The notes under the pieces were generated by a model, which saw only the letters and a list, made by a program, of their open reading frames with translations, was not told the DNA's origin and searched no databases. A stretch of 64,000 bases of DNA, taken from Chloroflexia bacterium SDU3-3. Lineage in GTDB: Bacteria; Chloroflexota; Chloroflexia; Chloroflexales; Roseiflexaceae. The position numbers and the translations under genes were made by a program. This document shows positions 51,192 through 60,595 of this stretch, in pieces; positions within the stretch are counted from its first letter, which is position 1; each line of letters starts with the position of its first letter. The stretch lies in the NCBI GenBank assembly GCA_009268125.1, contig WBOU01000012.1, forward strand, positions 124,001-188,000, given 5' to 3'.

Positions 51192-53287
51192 TTTTCCTCC
51201 TGTGGGGCGCTGTGGTGCGGAAGTACGAGTTCGATGGTGGTGCCCCTGCCGGGGGCGCTGCGCAGCGCCAGGGTGCCGCCGTGGGCCTCGGCGCGCTCGC
51301 GCATGCCGATGATGCCCAGGCCCAGCTCGGCGTACTCGGGCACGAAGCCGCGCCCGTCGTCGCTGATGGTGACGCGCAGCCCCGCCGCCGTGTAGTCGAG
51401 CTGGATGCGGATGTCGCTGGCCTGGGCGTGGCGCGCGCTGTTATGGCAGGCCTCCTGGATGATGCGGTAGATCGCCAGCTCCACCTCGTTGGGGTAGGGC
51501 GCTGGGTCGCCCGCGACCTGGAAGCGCACGTCGGCCCCGTGGTGGGCGCGGATGGCCCCGGCCAGGTGCTCCAGCGCGGCGTGCAGGCCCAGCTCATCCA
51601 GCGCGCGCGGGCGCAGGGCGTAGATGATCCGCTTCATCTCTTGCAAGGTCTGCTCCAGCAGCTGCTTACACTCGGCCAGGCGCTCGGCGGCTGGCTCGGC
51701 GGCGATGCGGCGCTGGAGCGCGTGCAGCTCGTAGATCGCGCCCAGGATGTCCTGCGTCACGCCGTCGTGGAGGTCGTGGGCGATGCGCTGGCGCTCCTCC
51801 TCCTGCACCCGCACCACGCGGCGGAACAGCGCGCGCAGCTGGCCCTGGGCCTGCTGCAGCTGGGCGGTGCGCTGCTGCACGTTCTGCTCTAGCTCGTCGG
51901 AGAACTGGCGCACGGTGGCGTAGAGCCGCGCGTGCTCGATGGCCACGGCGGCCTGGTCGGCGAAGGCGCGCACGATCCGGGCGTGCTGCTGGGTGTAGAA
52001 GTTCGGCTCGTGCCAGTCGACGCACAGCCAGCCGATGCACTCGCCCTTGATCACCAGCGGGGCGCAGCACCACGAGCGCACCTGCTCGGCCCCGGTCTGC
52101 CAGTACCAGCGCGGCTCGGTGCGGGCGTCGGCCACCACCAGGGTCTGCAGCTCGAACAGCACGGGGGCGGTCAGCGGCGCGTCGGCGATGCGGAAGGCCG
52201 ACTGCTGGGCCAGCTGGTTGTCGGGGTAGCCCATGGCTGCCACCACGCGCATCATGTCGCCGTCGGCGCGCAGGGTGATGCGGGTGCCGTGGTGGGGCAC
52301 CACGCGGCCTATCTGCTGGAGGATGTGGTCGAGCACCTGGTCGAGGTCGAGGCTGGATGAGATGATCCGCGACACGTCGCGCAGCGTGGTGGCCAGCTCG
52401 CGCTCGGCGCGCTCGGCGGCCAGCAGGCGGTGGTGCTCCAGCGCCGGGGCGATCTGGTCGGCTACCGTCTGCAGCAGGAACACGTCCTCGTCGTCGAAGC
52501 CGTGGGCGCGGTCGCTCTGCACATCCAGCACGCCGATCACGCGCTCGCCCAGCTTGAGCGGCAGGGCGATCTCGGCGGCGGTGTTGGGCAGCAGCGCGTG
52601 CGACATAAAGCGGGCGTCGCGCTGCACGTCGTCGCTGCGCCAGATCTGGCCGTGCTGGGCCACCCAGCCGATGATGCCGGGGCCGCCGATCTGCTCGCGG
52701 AAGCCCTGGGCCAGCAGCCGCGCGCCGAAGGGGCCGCTGGCGTGGGCCAGCTCGATGTCGCCGCGCGCCGGGTCGGCCAGCAGCAGCTGGATGTGGTCGT
52801 AGCCCAGCGCGGCGTAGATCGCGCTGGTGATCTGGGCGAACAGCTGCGGGCGGTCGTGGATGGATGTGGTGTGCTGGCCCAGCTGGTTGATCAGCGCCAT
52901 CTGGCGGGCCAGCCGCTGGGCCTGCCCGGCCATGTGGTCGGCGTGGAGCCGCTGGGCCAGCCCGCCCGCCAGCGCCTCGGCCAGCTGCCGCTGGGCTGGG
53001 GCTGGCGCGCCGCCGCCGCCCAGCAGCAGCATGCCGTAGCACGCGCCCCCCGCCGTGAGCGGCAGCGCCAGCTGGGCTAGCGCCTCGGCCTGGGCTGCGC
53101 CGCCGAGCGCGGGCGGGCTGCCCGCCGACTGGGCCAGATCAAGCCGCGCGCCGCGCATGCGCAGCAGCGCCGCCCAGCCGCACTGGGCTATCTGCACAAT
53201 CGTCTCAAGCTCGGCTCCTAGCTCCAGTGCGGGGTCGACGCTCATTATGGGCGCGGGTGTGGTCGGGCCGGTGGATGTTTCGGTCAT
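51173..53287 (-). CDS. GAF-domain sensor histidine kinase (HisKA_3 type)
   Basis: The 704-residue soluble kinase has an N-terminal region rich in Ala/Leu and then two GAF-like domains (about 140-290: IYAALGYDHIQLLLADPARG; about 300-470: ISSSLDLDQVLDHILQQIGR). A coiled region (about 470-510) leads to the HisKA_3 box EERQRIAHDLHDGVTQDILG. The ATPase domain shows IIQEACHNSARHA, ISDDGRGFVPEY and LGLGIIGMRERAEAHGG. GAF domains often bind small ligands, haem or light-sensing pigments, none of which is evident here. ATG at 53287 lacks a strong Shine-Dalgarno; an ATG at 53245 is possible. It is divergent from the BMP-type transporter genes. Confidence 0.9.
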   Translation of the reverse strand: MTETSTGPTTPAPIMSVDPALELGAELETIVQIAQCGWAALLRMRGARLDLAQSAGSPPALGGAAQAEALAQLALPLTAGGACYGMLLLGGGGAPAPAQRQLAEALAGGLAQRLHADHMAGQAQRLARQMALINQLGQHTTSIHDRPQLFAQITSAIYAALGYDHIQLLLADPARGDIELAHASGPFGARLLAQGFREQIGGPGIIGWVAQHGQIWRSDDVQRDARFMSHALLPNTAAEIALPLKLGERVIGVLDVQSDRAHGFDDEDVFLLQTVADQIAPALEHHRLLAAERAERELATTLRDVSRIISSSLDLDQVLDHILQQIGRVVPHHGTRITLRADGDMMRVVAAMGYPDNQLAQQSAFRIADAPLTAPVLFELQTLVVADARTEPRWYWQTGAEQVRSWCCAPLVIKGECIGWLCVDWHEPNFYTQQHARIVRAFADQAAVAIEHARLYATVRQFSDELEQNVQQRTAQLQQAQGQLRALFRRVVRVQEEERQRIAHDLHDGVTQDILGAIYELHALQRRIAAEPAAERLAECKQLLEQTLQEMKRIIYALRPRALDELGLHAALEHLAGAIRAHHGADVRFQVAGDPAPYPNEVELAIYRIIQEACHNSARHAQASDIRIQLDYTAAGLRVTISDDGRGFVPEYAELGLGIIGMRERAEAHGGTLALRSAPGRGTTIELVLPHHSAPQEEKCPSEY

Positions 53288-53529
53288 ACTAGCCTAATAG
53301 GGTGGCCTCGGCGCGCGCCGACAGCCCCTTCGTGGGAGGGTGATACAAAAAGCTTGCGCCCTGATACGCTTATATCTTTATGCCGCTTTGTCAGTATGGT
53401 ACAACAACTTCATCCCACCGCAAAGCCATCATAGAAGATGCGAGATCGCTGGTCGTGCTGGCGTACGCTGATTATAGCGCGTTCTGCGCATGTTTGGCTG
53501 GTCGAGCGCCGCCCCAGAGAGAGCCGAGA

Positions 53530-54672
53530 TTGCCCGTGAGAGAGACACGCACGCCAAGATTGCGCGCTGTGGCGGGGCCTGCGCTTGACGCGCTGCTGCC
53601 GCTGGCGGCGGTGGCGCTGGCCCTGGCCCTGGGCGCGCTCATCCTGCTGGCCCTGGGCAAAAGCCCGCTGATGGCCTATGGGGCCATGCTGCGCGGTGCG
53701 TTCGGTAGCCTGCCCGGCCTGGCGCAGACCCTGGCCAAGGCCACGCCGCTGCTGCTGGTGGCGCTGGGCATCATCATCGCCTTCCGCGCCAAGGTCACCA
53801 ACATCGGCGGCGAGGGCCAGCTGATCGCCGGGGCCATGGCCGCCACCGCTTTCGCGCTGGCGCTGCCCACGTGGCCCGGCTGGCTGCTGCTGCCGCTCAC
53901 CGCGCTGGTGGGCGCGCTGGCCGGTGGGCTGTGGGCGCTGGTGCCCGGCCTGCTCAAGGCGCGGCTGGCCGTGAACGAGATCCTGACCACCGTGATGATG
54001 AACGCCATCGCGGTGCAGCTGATGAACTTCCTGCTGCGCGGCCCTATGCTCGACCCCGCCCAGGTGGCGGCGGGCACCAACATCCCGCAGTCGGCGGCGC
54101 TGCCCGAGCAGGTCTGGCTGGCGCGGCTCATCCCGCGCACGCTGCTGCACGCGGGCTTCTTTCTGGCCGTGGCGCTGGCCGCGCTGGTGGCCGTGCTGCT
54201 CTGGCGCACCACCCTGGGCTACCGCATCCGCGCCGTGGGCCTCAGCCCCGCGGCCTCGCGCTACGCGGGCATCCCCGTCGAGCGCGTCACCGCGCTGGCC
54301 ATGGTGCTCAGCGGGGCCTTCTGCGGGCTTGCGGGCGCGGTGGAGGTGATGGGCATCCACCACCGCGTGGTGGAGGGTATCACCGGCAACTACGGTTTCA
54401 ACGGCATCGTGGCGGCGCTGTTTGGCGGCCTGCACCCGCTGGGGGCCATCCCAGCCTCGGTGCTGTTCGGCGCGCTGCTGGTGGGGGCCGATCAGATGCA
54501 GCGCTCGGTGCAGGTGCCCGCCGCGCTGATCACCATGCTGAACGGCCTGGTGGTGCTGATGGTGGTCAGCAGCGCGCTCTGGCGTCAGCGCCGCGCCGCC
54601 CGCCGCCAGAGCGCGGTCGCCGCGCCCAGCCCGGCCCCCGCCGCCTCCGCCGAGCCGCTTCCGCCCACGTAG
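53530..54672 (+). CDS. BMP-type (nucleoside/purine) ABC transporter permease 1
   Basis: The 380-residue permease has about ten helices and family features GALILLALGKSPLMAYGAML, AFRAKVTNIGGEGQLIAGAM, LLKARLAVNEILTTVMMNAI and GYRIRAVGLSPAASRYAGI. It is the YufP/NupP type, forming the channel with permease 2. The start is TTG at 53530 or GTG at 53536 after AGAGAGCCGAG; both fit. The open frame extends upstream but through a region with no protein-like signal. It is followed by permease 2 after 16 bp. Confidence 0.9.
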   Translation: MPVRETRTPRLRAVAGPALDALLPLAAVALALALGALILLALGKSPLMAYGAMLRGAFGSLPGLAQTLAKATPLLLVALGIIIAFRAKVTNIGGEGQLIAGAMAATAFALALPTWPGWLLLPLTALVGALAGGLWALVPGLLKARLAVNEILTTVMMNAIAVQLMNFLLRGPMLDPAQVAAGTNIPQSAALPEQVWLARLIPRTLLHAGFFLAVALAALVAVLLWRTTLGYRIRAVGLSPAASRYAGIPVERVTALAMVLSGAFCGLAGAVEVMGIHHRVVEGITGNYGFNGIVAALFGGLHPLGAIPASVLFGALLVGADQMQRSVQVPAALITMLNGLVVLMVVSSALWRQRRAARRQSAVAAPSPAPAASAEPLPPT

Positions 54673-54688
54673 CCAGGAGAGGTGCGCA

Positions 54689-55621
54689 ATGGCCGATTTC
54701 TTCACATGGACGACGCTGCTTGGCATCCTGCACTCCACCGTGCGGCTGGCCACGCCCTACCTCTACGCCGCCGTGGGCGAGACCTTCGCCCAGCGCTCGG
54801 GGGTGGTGAACCTGGGCGTCGAGGGTATGATGCTCATGGGCGCGTTCGCGGGCTTCTACGTGGTCTTCACCACCGGCAGCCCGCTGGCTGGGGTGCTGGC
54901 CGCCGCGCTGGTGGGCGCGCTCATGGGCGCGCTGATGGCCCTGGTGAGCGTCACCTTCCGCGCCGAGCAGGGCATCAGCGGCATCGGACTGCACCTGGTG
55001 GGGCTGGGCCTCTCCAGCATGCTGTTCAAGCTGCTGCTGGGCACCGTGCAGGGTGTGGATGGCCTGCCCGAGCTGCGCCTGCCGCTGCTGGCCGACATCC
55101 CCGCCATCGGTCCGGTGCTGTTCCAGCATTCCATCCTGGTCTACATGGCCTTCCTGCTGGTGCCCATCGCGGCCTGGGTGCTCGACCGCACCACCTGGGG
55201 CCTGAACATCCGCGCCGTGGGCGACAACCCCCAGGCCGCCGACGCGGCGGGCGTGCCGGTGCTGCTCATCCGCTACGCCACCGTCACGCTGGGCGGCGCG
55301 CTGGCGGGCGTGGGCGGGGCGTCGCTCTCGATCTCGGCGCTCAACATCTTTCAGGAGAACATGACCGGCGGCATCGGCTTTATCGCGGTGGCGCTGGTCT
55401 ACTTCGGCGGCTGGCGACCCTACGGCGTGCTGCTGGGCGTGCTGCTGTTCAGCCTAGTGAACAGCATCCAGCTGTGGATGCAGGTCTCCGGCGTGGGCAT
55501 CGCCTCCGATCTGGCGGTGATGATGCCCTACGTCCTCACCATCGTGGCGCTGGCCTTCTCCACGCGGCGGCTCGGCCAGCCCTCGGCGCTCACCAAGCCG
55601 TTCACGCGCGGCTCGGCCTAA
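54689..55621 (+). CDS. BMP-type (nucleoside/purine) ABC transporter permease 2
   Basis: The 310-residue permease is the YufQ/NupQ type: YLYAAVGETFAQRSGVVNLG, VEGMMLMGAFAGF, SVTFRAEQGISGIGLHLVGL, WGLNIRAVGDNPQAADAAGV, IALVYFGGWRPYGVLLGVLL-like segments. About eight helices. AGGAGAGGTGCGCA precedes the ATG, a good ribosome binding site. The binding-protein gene follows 66 bp later. Confidence 0.93.
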   Translation: MADFFTWTTLLGILHSTVRLATPYLYAAVGETFAQRSGVVNLGVEGMMLMGAFAGFYVVFTTGSPLAGVLAAALVGALMGALMALVSVTFRAEQGISGIGLHLVGLGLSSMLFKLLLGTVQGVDGLPELRLPLLADIPAIGPVLFQHSILVYMAFLLVPIAAWVLDRTTWGLNIRAVGDNPQAADAAGVPVLLIRYATVTLGGALAGVGGASLSISALNIFQENMTGGIGFIAVALVYFGGWRPYGVLLGVLLFSLVNSIQLWMQVSGVGIASDLAVMMPYVLTIVALAFSTRRLGQPSALTKPFTRGSA

Positions 55622-55687
55622 TCTGTGGGTTCTGCGCGTGGCCGCCGACGCCGCCGACATGCGCCTGTATACGAAGGGACGCAGCAG

Positions 55688-56776
55688 ATGACTCGGTTCT
55701 CTCGGTTCTTCCTGGGCGTGATCTCGGCGGCGGCACTGGCGGCCTGCGGAGCGCCCGCCGCCAGCGCGCCCACCAGCGCGCCCGCCGCCACCAGCGCGGT
55801 CACCGCCGCCCCCGCCGAAACCACGGCTCCCGCCGCCGAGGCCACGGCCCCCGCCGCCAGCGGCGAGCCGTTCAAGGTGGCGATCGTGATGCCTAGCTCC
55901 ACCACCGACCTGGCCTGGAGCCAGTCGATGTACGACGCCCTGGTGGCCGTGCAGCAGGAGATGGGCGGCGAGTCGGCCATGCAGATCTCGGTCTCCGAGA
56001 ACATGTTCAATGTCACCGACGCCGCCGCCGCGCTGCGCGACTACGCCAGCGCCGGAAACGACCTGGTGATCGCCCACGGCACCCAGTACGGCACCTCGCT
56101 GTTCGACCTGGCCAAGGAGTTCCCCGAGACCAGCTTCGCCTGGGGCACCGCCACCGACACCGGCGCGGACAAGGGCCTGGCCAACATTTTTGCCTACAAC
56201 GCCAAGGCCGAGGAGGGCGGCTACGTCAACGGTGTGCTGGCGGCCTCGCTCTCCAAGGCGGGCAAGATCGGCGTGATCGGCCCGGTCGAGGCGGGCGATG
56301 CCAAGACCTACATCGACGGCTTTGAGAAGGGCGTGAAGGACACCAAGCCCGACGCCACTGTGGCCAAGATCTACACCGGCGGCTTCGGCGACACCGCCAA
56401 GGCCGCCGAGGCCGCCACCACCCAGATCGCCGCCGGTGCCGATGTGCTCACCGGCTCGGCCCAGCAGGTGGTGGGCGCGATCGGCGTGGCCAAGGACAAG
56501 GGCATCCCCTGGTTCGGCACCCAGTCCGACCAGAGCAGCCTCGCGCCCAGCCTAGTGGTGGCCACGCAGGTCTATGACTGGAAGGCGGTCGTCAAAGATA
56601 TGATCGCGAAGATCCACGCAGGCACGCTGGGCGGCACCGCCTACAACCTGGAGCTGAAGGACGGCGGCCTGAAGATCGTCTACAACTCCGGCTTCACCCT
56701 GCCCGCCGAGGCCAAGGCCGCCGCCGACAAGGCCATCGCAGGCCTCACCGACGGCAGCATCAAGCCCCTGCCCTAA
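55688..56776 (+). CDS. BMP-family substrate-binding lipoprotein
   Basis: The 362-residue lipoprotein has lipobox LAACGAPA, a 40-residue Ala/Pro/Thr spacer, and the BMP (basic membrane protein/PnrA-like) fold: FKVAIVMPSSTTDLAWSQSM, IAHGTQYGTSLFDLAKEFP, GVLAASLSKAGKIGVIGPVE. PnrA-like proteins bind purine nucleosides or bases. The DLAWSQ-type ligand loop and Trp in FAWGT are present. It is placed after the two permease genes, and its ATPase gene is displaced 735 bp downstream by repeats. Together with PuuD downstream, purine or urate-related uptake is likely, by inference. Confidence 0.9.
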   Translation: MTRFSRFFLGVISAAALAACGAPAASAPTSAPAATSAVTAAPAETTAPAAEATAPAASGEPFKVAIVMPSSTTDLAWSQSMYDALVAVQQEMGGESAMQISVSENMFNVTDAAAALRDYASAGNDLVIAHGTQYGTSLFDLAKEFPETSFAWGTATDTGADKGLANIFAYNAKAEEGGYVNGVLAASLSKAGKIGVIGPVEAGDAKTYIDGFEKGVKDTKPDATVAKIYTGGFGDTAKAAEAATTQIAAGADVLTGSAQQVVGAIGVAKDKGIPWFGTQSDQSSLAPSLVVATQVYDWKAVVKDMIAKIHAGTLGGTAYNLELKDGGLKIVYNSGFTLPAEAKAAADKAIAGLTDGSIKPLP

Positions 56777-56830
56777 GCCCACGCCCGCACGGCGCGGCGG
56801 CACACCACAGCCCGCCGCGCCCTGCCAAAG

Positions 56831-56905
56831 AGGTGAACGCGCGACGAAGGCAGGTGAACGCGCGACGAAGGCAGGTGAGCGCGCGACGAAGGCAGGTGAA
56901 CGCAT
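56831..56905 (+). repeat. Tandem array of 21-bp units (about 3.5 copies)
   Basis: AGGTGAACGCGCGACGAAGG(C) three times with one change, then a partial AGGTGAACGCATGATGAAGC. Each unit contains an AGGTGA that looks like a Shine-Dalgarno. It lies 54 bp after the BMP stop. The unit differs in sequence from the 40.8-kb array but has the same length. Confidence 0.85.
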
Positions 56906-57127
56906 GATGAAGCATGTAGAGAAAATCGTGCCGCCTCGTGCGCAGCCGCCCCGTCGCTACGGATGGGATTATGGCCAGTACCACCATTGCACACCTTCGC
57001 CGGATGGGCCAGGCCGCGCGGCACCAGCATGCAGGCCCTGCCAGCCCGCCCCGCTGCGGCGGGGGCGCAAGGCTTCAAGCCTTGCCTACGTCTGCGATAG
57101 CGGGTGCCAATGTTGGGCTGGGCGCTC

Positions 57128-57305
57128 CACCCACCCGGCCCATGCGGCGAAGGTGCCGATAGTGTTTTGATGGCCATATGCACGAACACCAGCCGCCATA
57201 TTTCGGCATAGGAACGCTACAAATTGGGGGTTCGAAGGGGGTGACACCCCCTCGCGGGGTTACTAGGGGCAGGCCCCTAGTCGCCGCCCGCGTAGGGCAT
57301 TCACC
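57128..57305 (+). repeat. ~180-bp multi-hairpin intergenic repeat, copy D
   Basis: Starts CCCACCCGGCCCATGCGGCG, continues TTTTGATGGCCATATGCACG, AAATTGGGGGTTCGAAGGGG, hairpins CCCCCTCGCGGGG and TAGGGGCAGGCCCCTA, and ends GTAGGGCATTCACC. It aligns nearly end to end with 40542-40725. Confidence 0.85.
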
Positions 57306-57336
57306 AAACAACAACCAGGAACTATTATCATCGGAG

Positions 57337-57395
57337 CCGCAGCAGGTCGGCCCGACCGGGCAACGCTGCAAGCATTGCCTACGGTCGGGCCGACC
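57337..57395 (+). repeat. GGTCGGNCCGACC palindromic repeat, direct copy
   Basis: CCGCAGCAGGTCGGCCCGAC, then CAACGCTGCAAGCATTGCC and a closing GGTCGGGCCGACC. It matches the inverted copy at 18741-18799. Both copies lie near a copy of the ~180-bp repeat in the same relative order. Confidence 0.75.
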
Positions 57396-57512
57396 CCAAA
57401 ATAACGCGGAAACGCTCGAAAAGTGACACCCAGGCCCATCGCACCCCGCGCAGCGCACGCACCCAGCAGCCGAGAGCGACCGCCAAGGCGCAACGGCAGC
57501 AAGAGAGACACC

Positions 57513-59063
57513 ATGCACCACCCGCACCACATCGCCAGCCTAGAGCTGCGCGGCATCACCAAGCGCTACCCCGGCGTCGTCGCCAACGACCGCGTCAGCC
57601 TCGACGTGCGCGCGGGCGAGATCCACGCCCTGCTCGGCGAGAACGGCGCGGGCAAATCCACCCTCATGAAGATCCTCTACGGCCTCCAGCAGCCCGACGA
57701 GGGCCAGATCCTGATCGACGGCCAGCCCGCCCCCATAGGCTCGCCCCACGAGGCCATCCGGCGCGGCATCGGCATGATCCACCAGCACTTCATGCTCGTG
57801 CCCGCGCTCACCGTGGCCGAGAACGTGGCGCTGGGCCTGCGCTCCTCGCGCGGCGTGCGGCTCGACCTCGACCGCGTCGAGGCCCGCATCCGCGAGCTGG
57901 TGGCGGCCTACGGCCTGCGCGTCGACCCGCGCGCCCCGGTCTGGCAGCTCTCGGTCGGCGAGCAGCAGCGCGTCGAGATCATCAAGGCGCTCTACCGTGG
58001 CGCGGCCCTGCTGGTGATGGACGAGCCGACCGCCGTGCTCACCCCCGCCGAGAGCGACGACCTGTTCGCCATGCTGCGCCAGATGCGCGCCGAGGGCCGC
58101 GCCCTGATCTTCATCTCGCACAAGCTGAACGAGGTGCTGGCCCTGTGCGACCGCATCACCGTGCTGCGCGACGGGCGCAACGTGGGCACCTACGCCAGCG
58201 CGGGCCTCTCGCGCGGCGAGCTGGCCCGCCTGATGGTCGGGCGCGAGATCGCCCCCGCCCGCAACGAGGCCCCGCGCCCCGCCGACGCGGCCACATCCAC
58301 CGTGCTGCGCATGTCCGGCGTCGACGCCCTGGGCGACCGAGGCACCCCGGCCCTGCGCGGCGTGGCGCTGGCCATGGGCGCGGGCGAGATCGTGGGGCTG
58401 GCCGGGGTCTCGGGCAACGGCCAGCGCGAGCTTGCCGAGGTGCTGGCCGGGCTACGCCAGCCCACCGCAGGCCAGATCGAGCTGTGCGGCCAACCCCTGG
58501 CGGGCGGGCCAGCCGCCCACACCGCCGCAGGCGTCAGCTACATCCCCGAGGAGCGCATGCGCGACGGCGCGGTGATGGATTTCACCGTGGCCGAGAACAT
58601 CGTGCTGCGCGACCACGCCCGCCCGCCCTACGCTCGCGCTGGCTTCCTGAATACCGCCCACATCGCCGCCGCCAGCCGCGAGCTGATCGAGCGCTTCCGC
58701 GTCAAGACGCCCAGCGCCAACACGCCCATCCGCGCCCTCTCCGGCGGCAACATCCAGAAGGTGATCATGGCCCGCGAGCTGGCGCGCGGCCCACGCCTGC
58801 TGGTGGCGGCCCAGCCCACGCGCGGCGTGGACATCGGCGCGTCCGAGTACATCCACCAGACCCTGCTCGACCTGCGGCGGCAGGGCACCGCCATCCTGCT
58901 GATCTCGGAAGACCTCGATGAGATCATGGCCCTTGCCGATCGCGTCGCGGTGATGTACGCTGGCGGCATCGCCGCCGTGCTGCCGCGCGCCCAGGCCAGC
59001 CCCGAGCGCATCGGCATGCTCATGGCGGGCGCGGGCGAGGCCCATGGCAGCACACATGTGTAG
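57513..59063 (+). CDS. BMP-type ABC transporter ATPase, duplicated domains
   Basis: The 516-residue ATPase has two ABC domains. The first has Walker [30 protein letters not shown] (typical of NupO/YufO), [19 protein letters not shown] and [13 protein letters not shown]. The second has [54 protein letters not shown] and a Walker B-like [13 protein letters not shown]. In the second domain the usual acidic Walker B is AAQPTRG, as in other nucleoside ABC ATPases. The ATG at 57513 is chosen by the family N-terminus; AGAGAGACACC precedes it. It powers the two permeases encoded upstream. The PuuD gene follows 15 bp later. Confidence 0.92.
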   Translation: MHHPHHIASLELRGITKRYPGVVANDRVSLDVRAGEIHALLGENGAGKSTLMKILYGLQQPDEGQILIDGQPAPIGSPHEAIRRGIGMIHQHFMLVPALTVAENVALGLRSSRGVRLDLDRVEARIRELVAAYGLRVDPRAPVWQLSVGEQQRVEIIKALYRGAALLVMDEPTAVLTPAESDDLFAMLRQMRAEGRALIFISHKLNEVLALCDRITVLRDGRNVGTYASAGLSRGELARLMVGREIAPARNEAPRPADAATSTVLRMSGVDALGDRGTPALRGVALAMGAGEIVGLAGVSGNGQRELAEVLAGLRQPTAGQIELCGQPLAGGPAAHTAAGVSYIPEERMRDGAVMDFTVAENIVLRDHARPPYARAGFLNTAHIAAASRELIERFRVKTPSANTPIRALSGGNIQKVIMARELARGPRLLVAAQPTRGVDIGASEYIHQTLLDLRRQGTAILLISEDLDEIMALADRVAVMYAGGIAAVLPRAQASPERIGMLMAGAGEAHGSTHV

Positions 59064-59078
59064 ATAAGGAGCATCCCT

Positions 59079-60278
59079 GTGGACCCGATGGTGCGCGAAC
59101 TACTTGACCTCTTCGTCCGCTGGACGCACGTCATCGCCGGAATCATGTGGATCGGCAACTCGCTGCTGTTCAACTGGCTTGACCGCAACCTCAAGCCGTT
59201 CGAGGAGCAAGACCCCGCCTCGTTTGGCAAGATCTGGCTGCTGCACAGCGGCGCGTTCTACGAGGTCGAGAAGAAGCTGCTGCCCGCCGGTATGGCCTAC
59301 CCCAGCAAAGTCCACTGGTTCATGTTCCAGAACCTCACCACATGGCTCAGCGGCATCGGCCTGCTGATCATCGTCTACTACATGGGCGGCGCGGCCTACA
59401 TGGTCGACCCCGCCGTGGCCAACATCAGCGCGGGGATGGCCATCGCCATCGGCGTGGGCACGCTGGTGGTCTCGTGGTTCGTCTACGACCTGCTGTGGTG
59501 CTCGCCGCTGGGCAAGAACACCCCGCTGGCCTTCGCTATCTCGTTCGCGCTGCTCATGGCCGTCACCTACGGCCTCACCCACGTGCTCAGCGGGCGGGCC
59601 GCCTACATCCACGTGGGCGCGCTGCTCGGCACGATCATGACGGCCAACGTGTGGCAGTATATCGTGCCCTCGCAGCGGGCCTTGGTGGCCGCCACCAAGG
59701 CGGGCCTAGCCCAAGATCCAGCGATCTCGTACCGCGCCAAGCAGCGCTCCATCCACAACAACTACATGACCTTCCCCGTGATCTTCATCATGATCAGCAA
59801 CCACTTCCCCAGCACCTACGGCAACGCGCTCAACTGGCTGCTGCTGATCATCCTGATGGTGGGCAGCGCCACGCTGCGCCACCTGATGAACATCCGCTTC
59901 TCCTACGGCGGCTGGCTGCGGCTGGCCGCTGGCACCGTGCTGGCCACCGTGGCGCTGCTGATCATCGTCATCACGATCACCACCCGCGCCCAGGCCACGG
60001 CGGCGGTCAGCGGGCCGGTCAGCTTCGCCCAGGCGCGCGGCATCATCGCCCAGCGCTGCGTGCCCTGCCACTCGGCCACACCCACCGACGACACCTACAC
60101 CACCGCGCCCGCCGGGGTGCTGTTCGACACGCCCGCGCAGATCATCAACTACGCCACGCGCATCCAGGAGCGCGCGGTGATCGGCAAGACCATGCCGCTG
60201 GGCAACAAGACCGGCATCACCGATGAGGAGCGCGCCATCCTGGGGGCGTGGGTGGCGCAGGGCGCGCAGGCGAAGTAG
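59079..60278 (+). CDS. puuD: Urate hydroxylase PuuD with C-terminal cytochrome c domain
   Basis: The 399-residue membrane protein has about eight helices in a urate-hydroxylase N-domain (LFVRWTHVIAGIMWIGNSLL, KVHWFMFQNLTTWLSGIGLL, ANVWQYIVPSQRALV). A C-terminal cytochrome c-type domain carries CVPCH (Cys327, Cys330, His331) and probably Met in KTMPLGNKTG. The family oxidises urate to 5-hydroxyisourate, passing electrons through the haem. The start is GTG, fixed by AAGGAG 8 nt upstream, 15 bp after the ATPase gene. Its place in the transporter operon suggests that the imported compound is a purine on the way to urate. No other uricolytic genes are in the window. Confidence 0.92.
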   Translation: MDPMVRELLDLFVRWTHVIAGIMWIGNSLLFNWLDRNLKPFEEQDPASFGKIWLLHSGAFYEVEKKLLPAGMAYPSKVHWFMFQNLTTWLSGIGLLIIVYYMGGAAYMVDPAVANISAGMAIAIGVGTLVVSWFVYDLLWCSPLGKNTPLAFAISFALLMAVTYGLTHVLSGRAAYIHVGALLGTIMTANVWQYIVPSQRALVAATKAGLAQDPAISYRAKQRSIHNNYMTFPVIFIMISNHFPSTYGNALNWLLLIILMVGSATLRHLMNIRFSYGGWLRLAAGTVLATVALLIIVITITTRAQATAAVSGPVSFAQARGIIAQRCVPCHSATPTDDTYTTAPAGVLFDTPAQIINYATRIQERAVIGKTMPLGNKTGITDEERAILGAWVAQGAQAK

Positions 60279-60343
60279 CGCGGTGGTGCGTGCGGCAGGC
60301 CCCGCGAATGCCCGCGCGAACCTTGCGCTGCGTGGTCATTCCC

Positions 60344-60370
60344 GTAGGGGCGGATCTCGTGTCTGCCCGC
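60344..60370. repeat. GTAGGGGCGG hairpin repeat, partial copy
   Basis: GTAGGGGCGGATCTCGTGTC followed by TGCCCGC; the right arm is degenerate. Same family as 28114-28142. Confidence 0.6.
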
Positions 60371-60510
60371 AGTGAGAACGCCAAAGCCATCGCTCTCATC
60401 GGGTGTGATGACGATGAGAGCGATGGCTTCGGTGTCGTATCGTGGCTGCGCTGCTTCGGGCGGGCGCGCGGGCCATCGTGCCAGCGGGCGATGCGTGCTC
60501 TGCGTGTGCC

Positions 60511-60583
60511 CCTTCGTGCCTTCGGGTTTTCGTGGTGAAAGGGGCCGCTTATTCCTTGGTGTCTTGGTGCCTTGGTGGTAAAA
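60511..60583 (-). repeat. ACCACCAAGGCACCAAGACACC module, inverted copy
   Basis: On the minus strand it reads TTTTACCACCAAGGCACC, AGACACCAAGGAATAAG, CCACGAAAACCCGAAGGCAC. It ends just before the GNAT gene stop, in the convergent gap. Confidence 0.75.
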
Positions 60584-60595
60584 ACGTACTGCCTA

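Larger units (their letters stand above)
56777..57512. other. Repeat-filled gap inside the BMP transporter locus
   Basis: Contains a 21-bp tandem array, a copy of the ~180-bp repeat and a palindromic GGTCGG element, listed separately, plus GAAAAGTGACACCC at 57418. No gene is supported and no good promoter for the ATPase gene was found. Confidence 0.6.
60279..60595. other. Repeat-rich intergenic stretch after puuD
   Basis: No gene is supported. It holds a GTAGGGGCGG hairpin at 60344 and an inverted ACCACCAAGG module at 60511-60583, with GAGAGCGATGGC-type direct repeats between. Confidence 0.55.
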
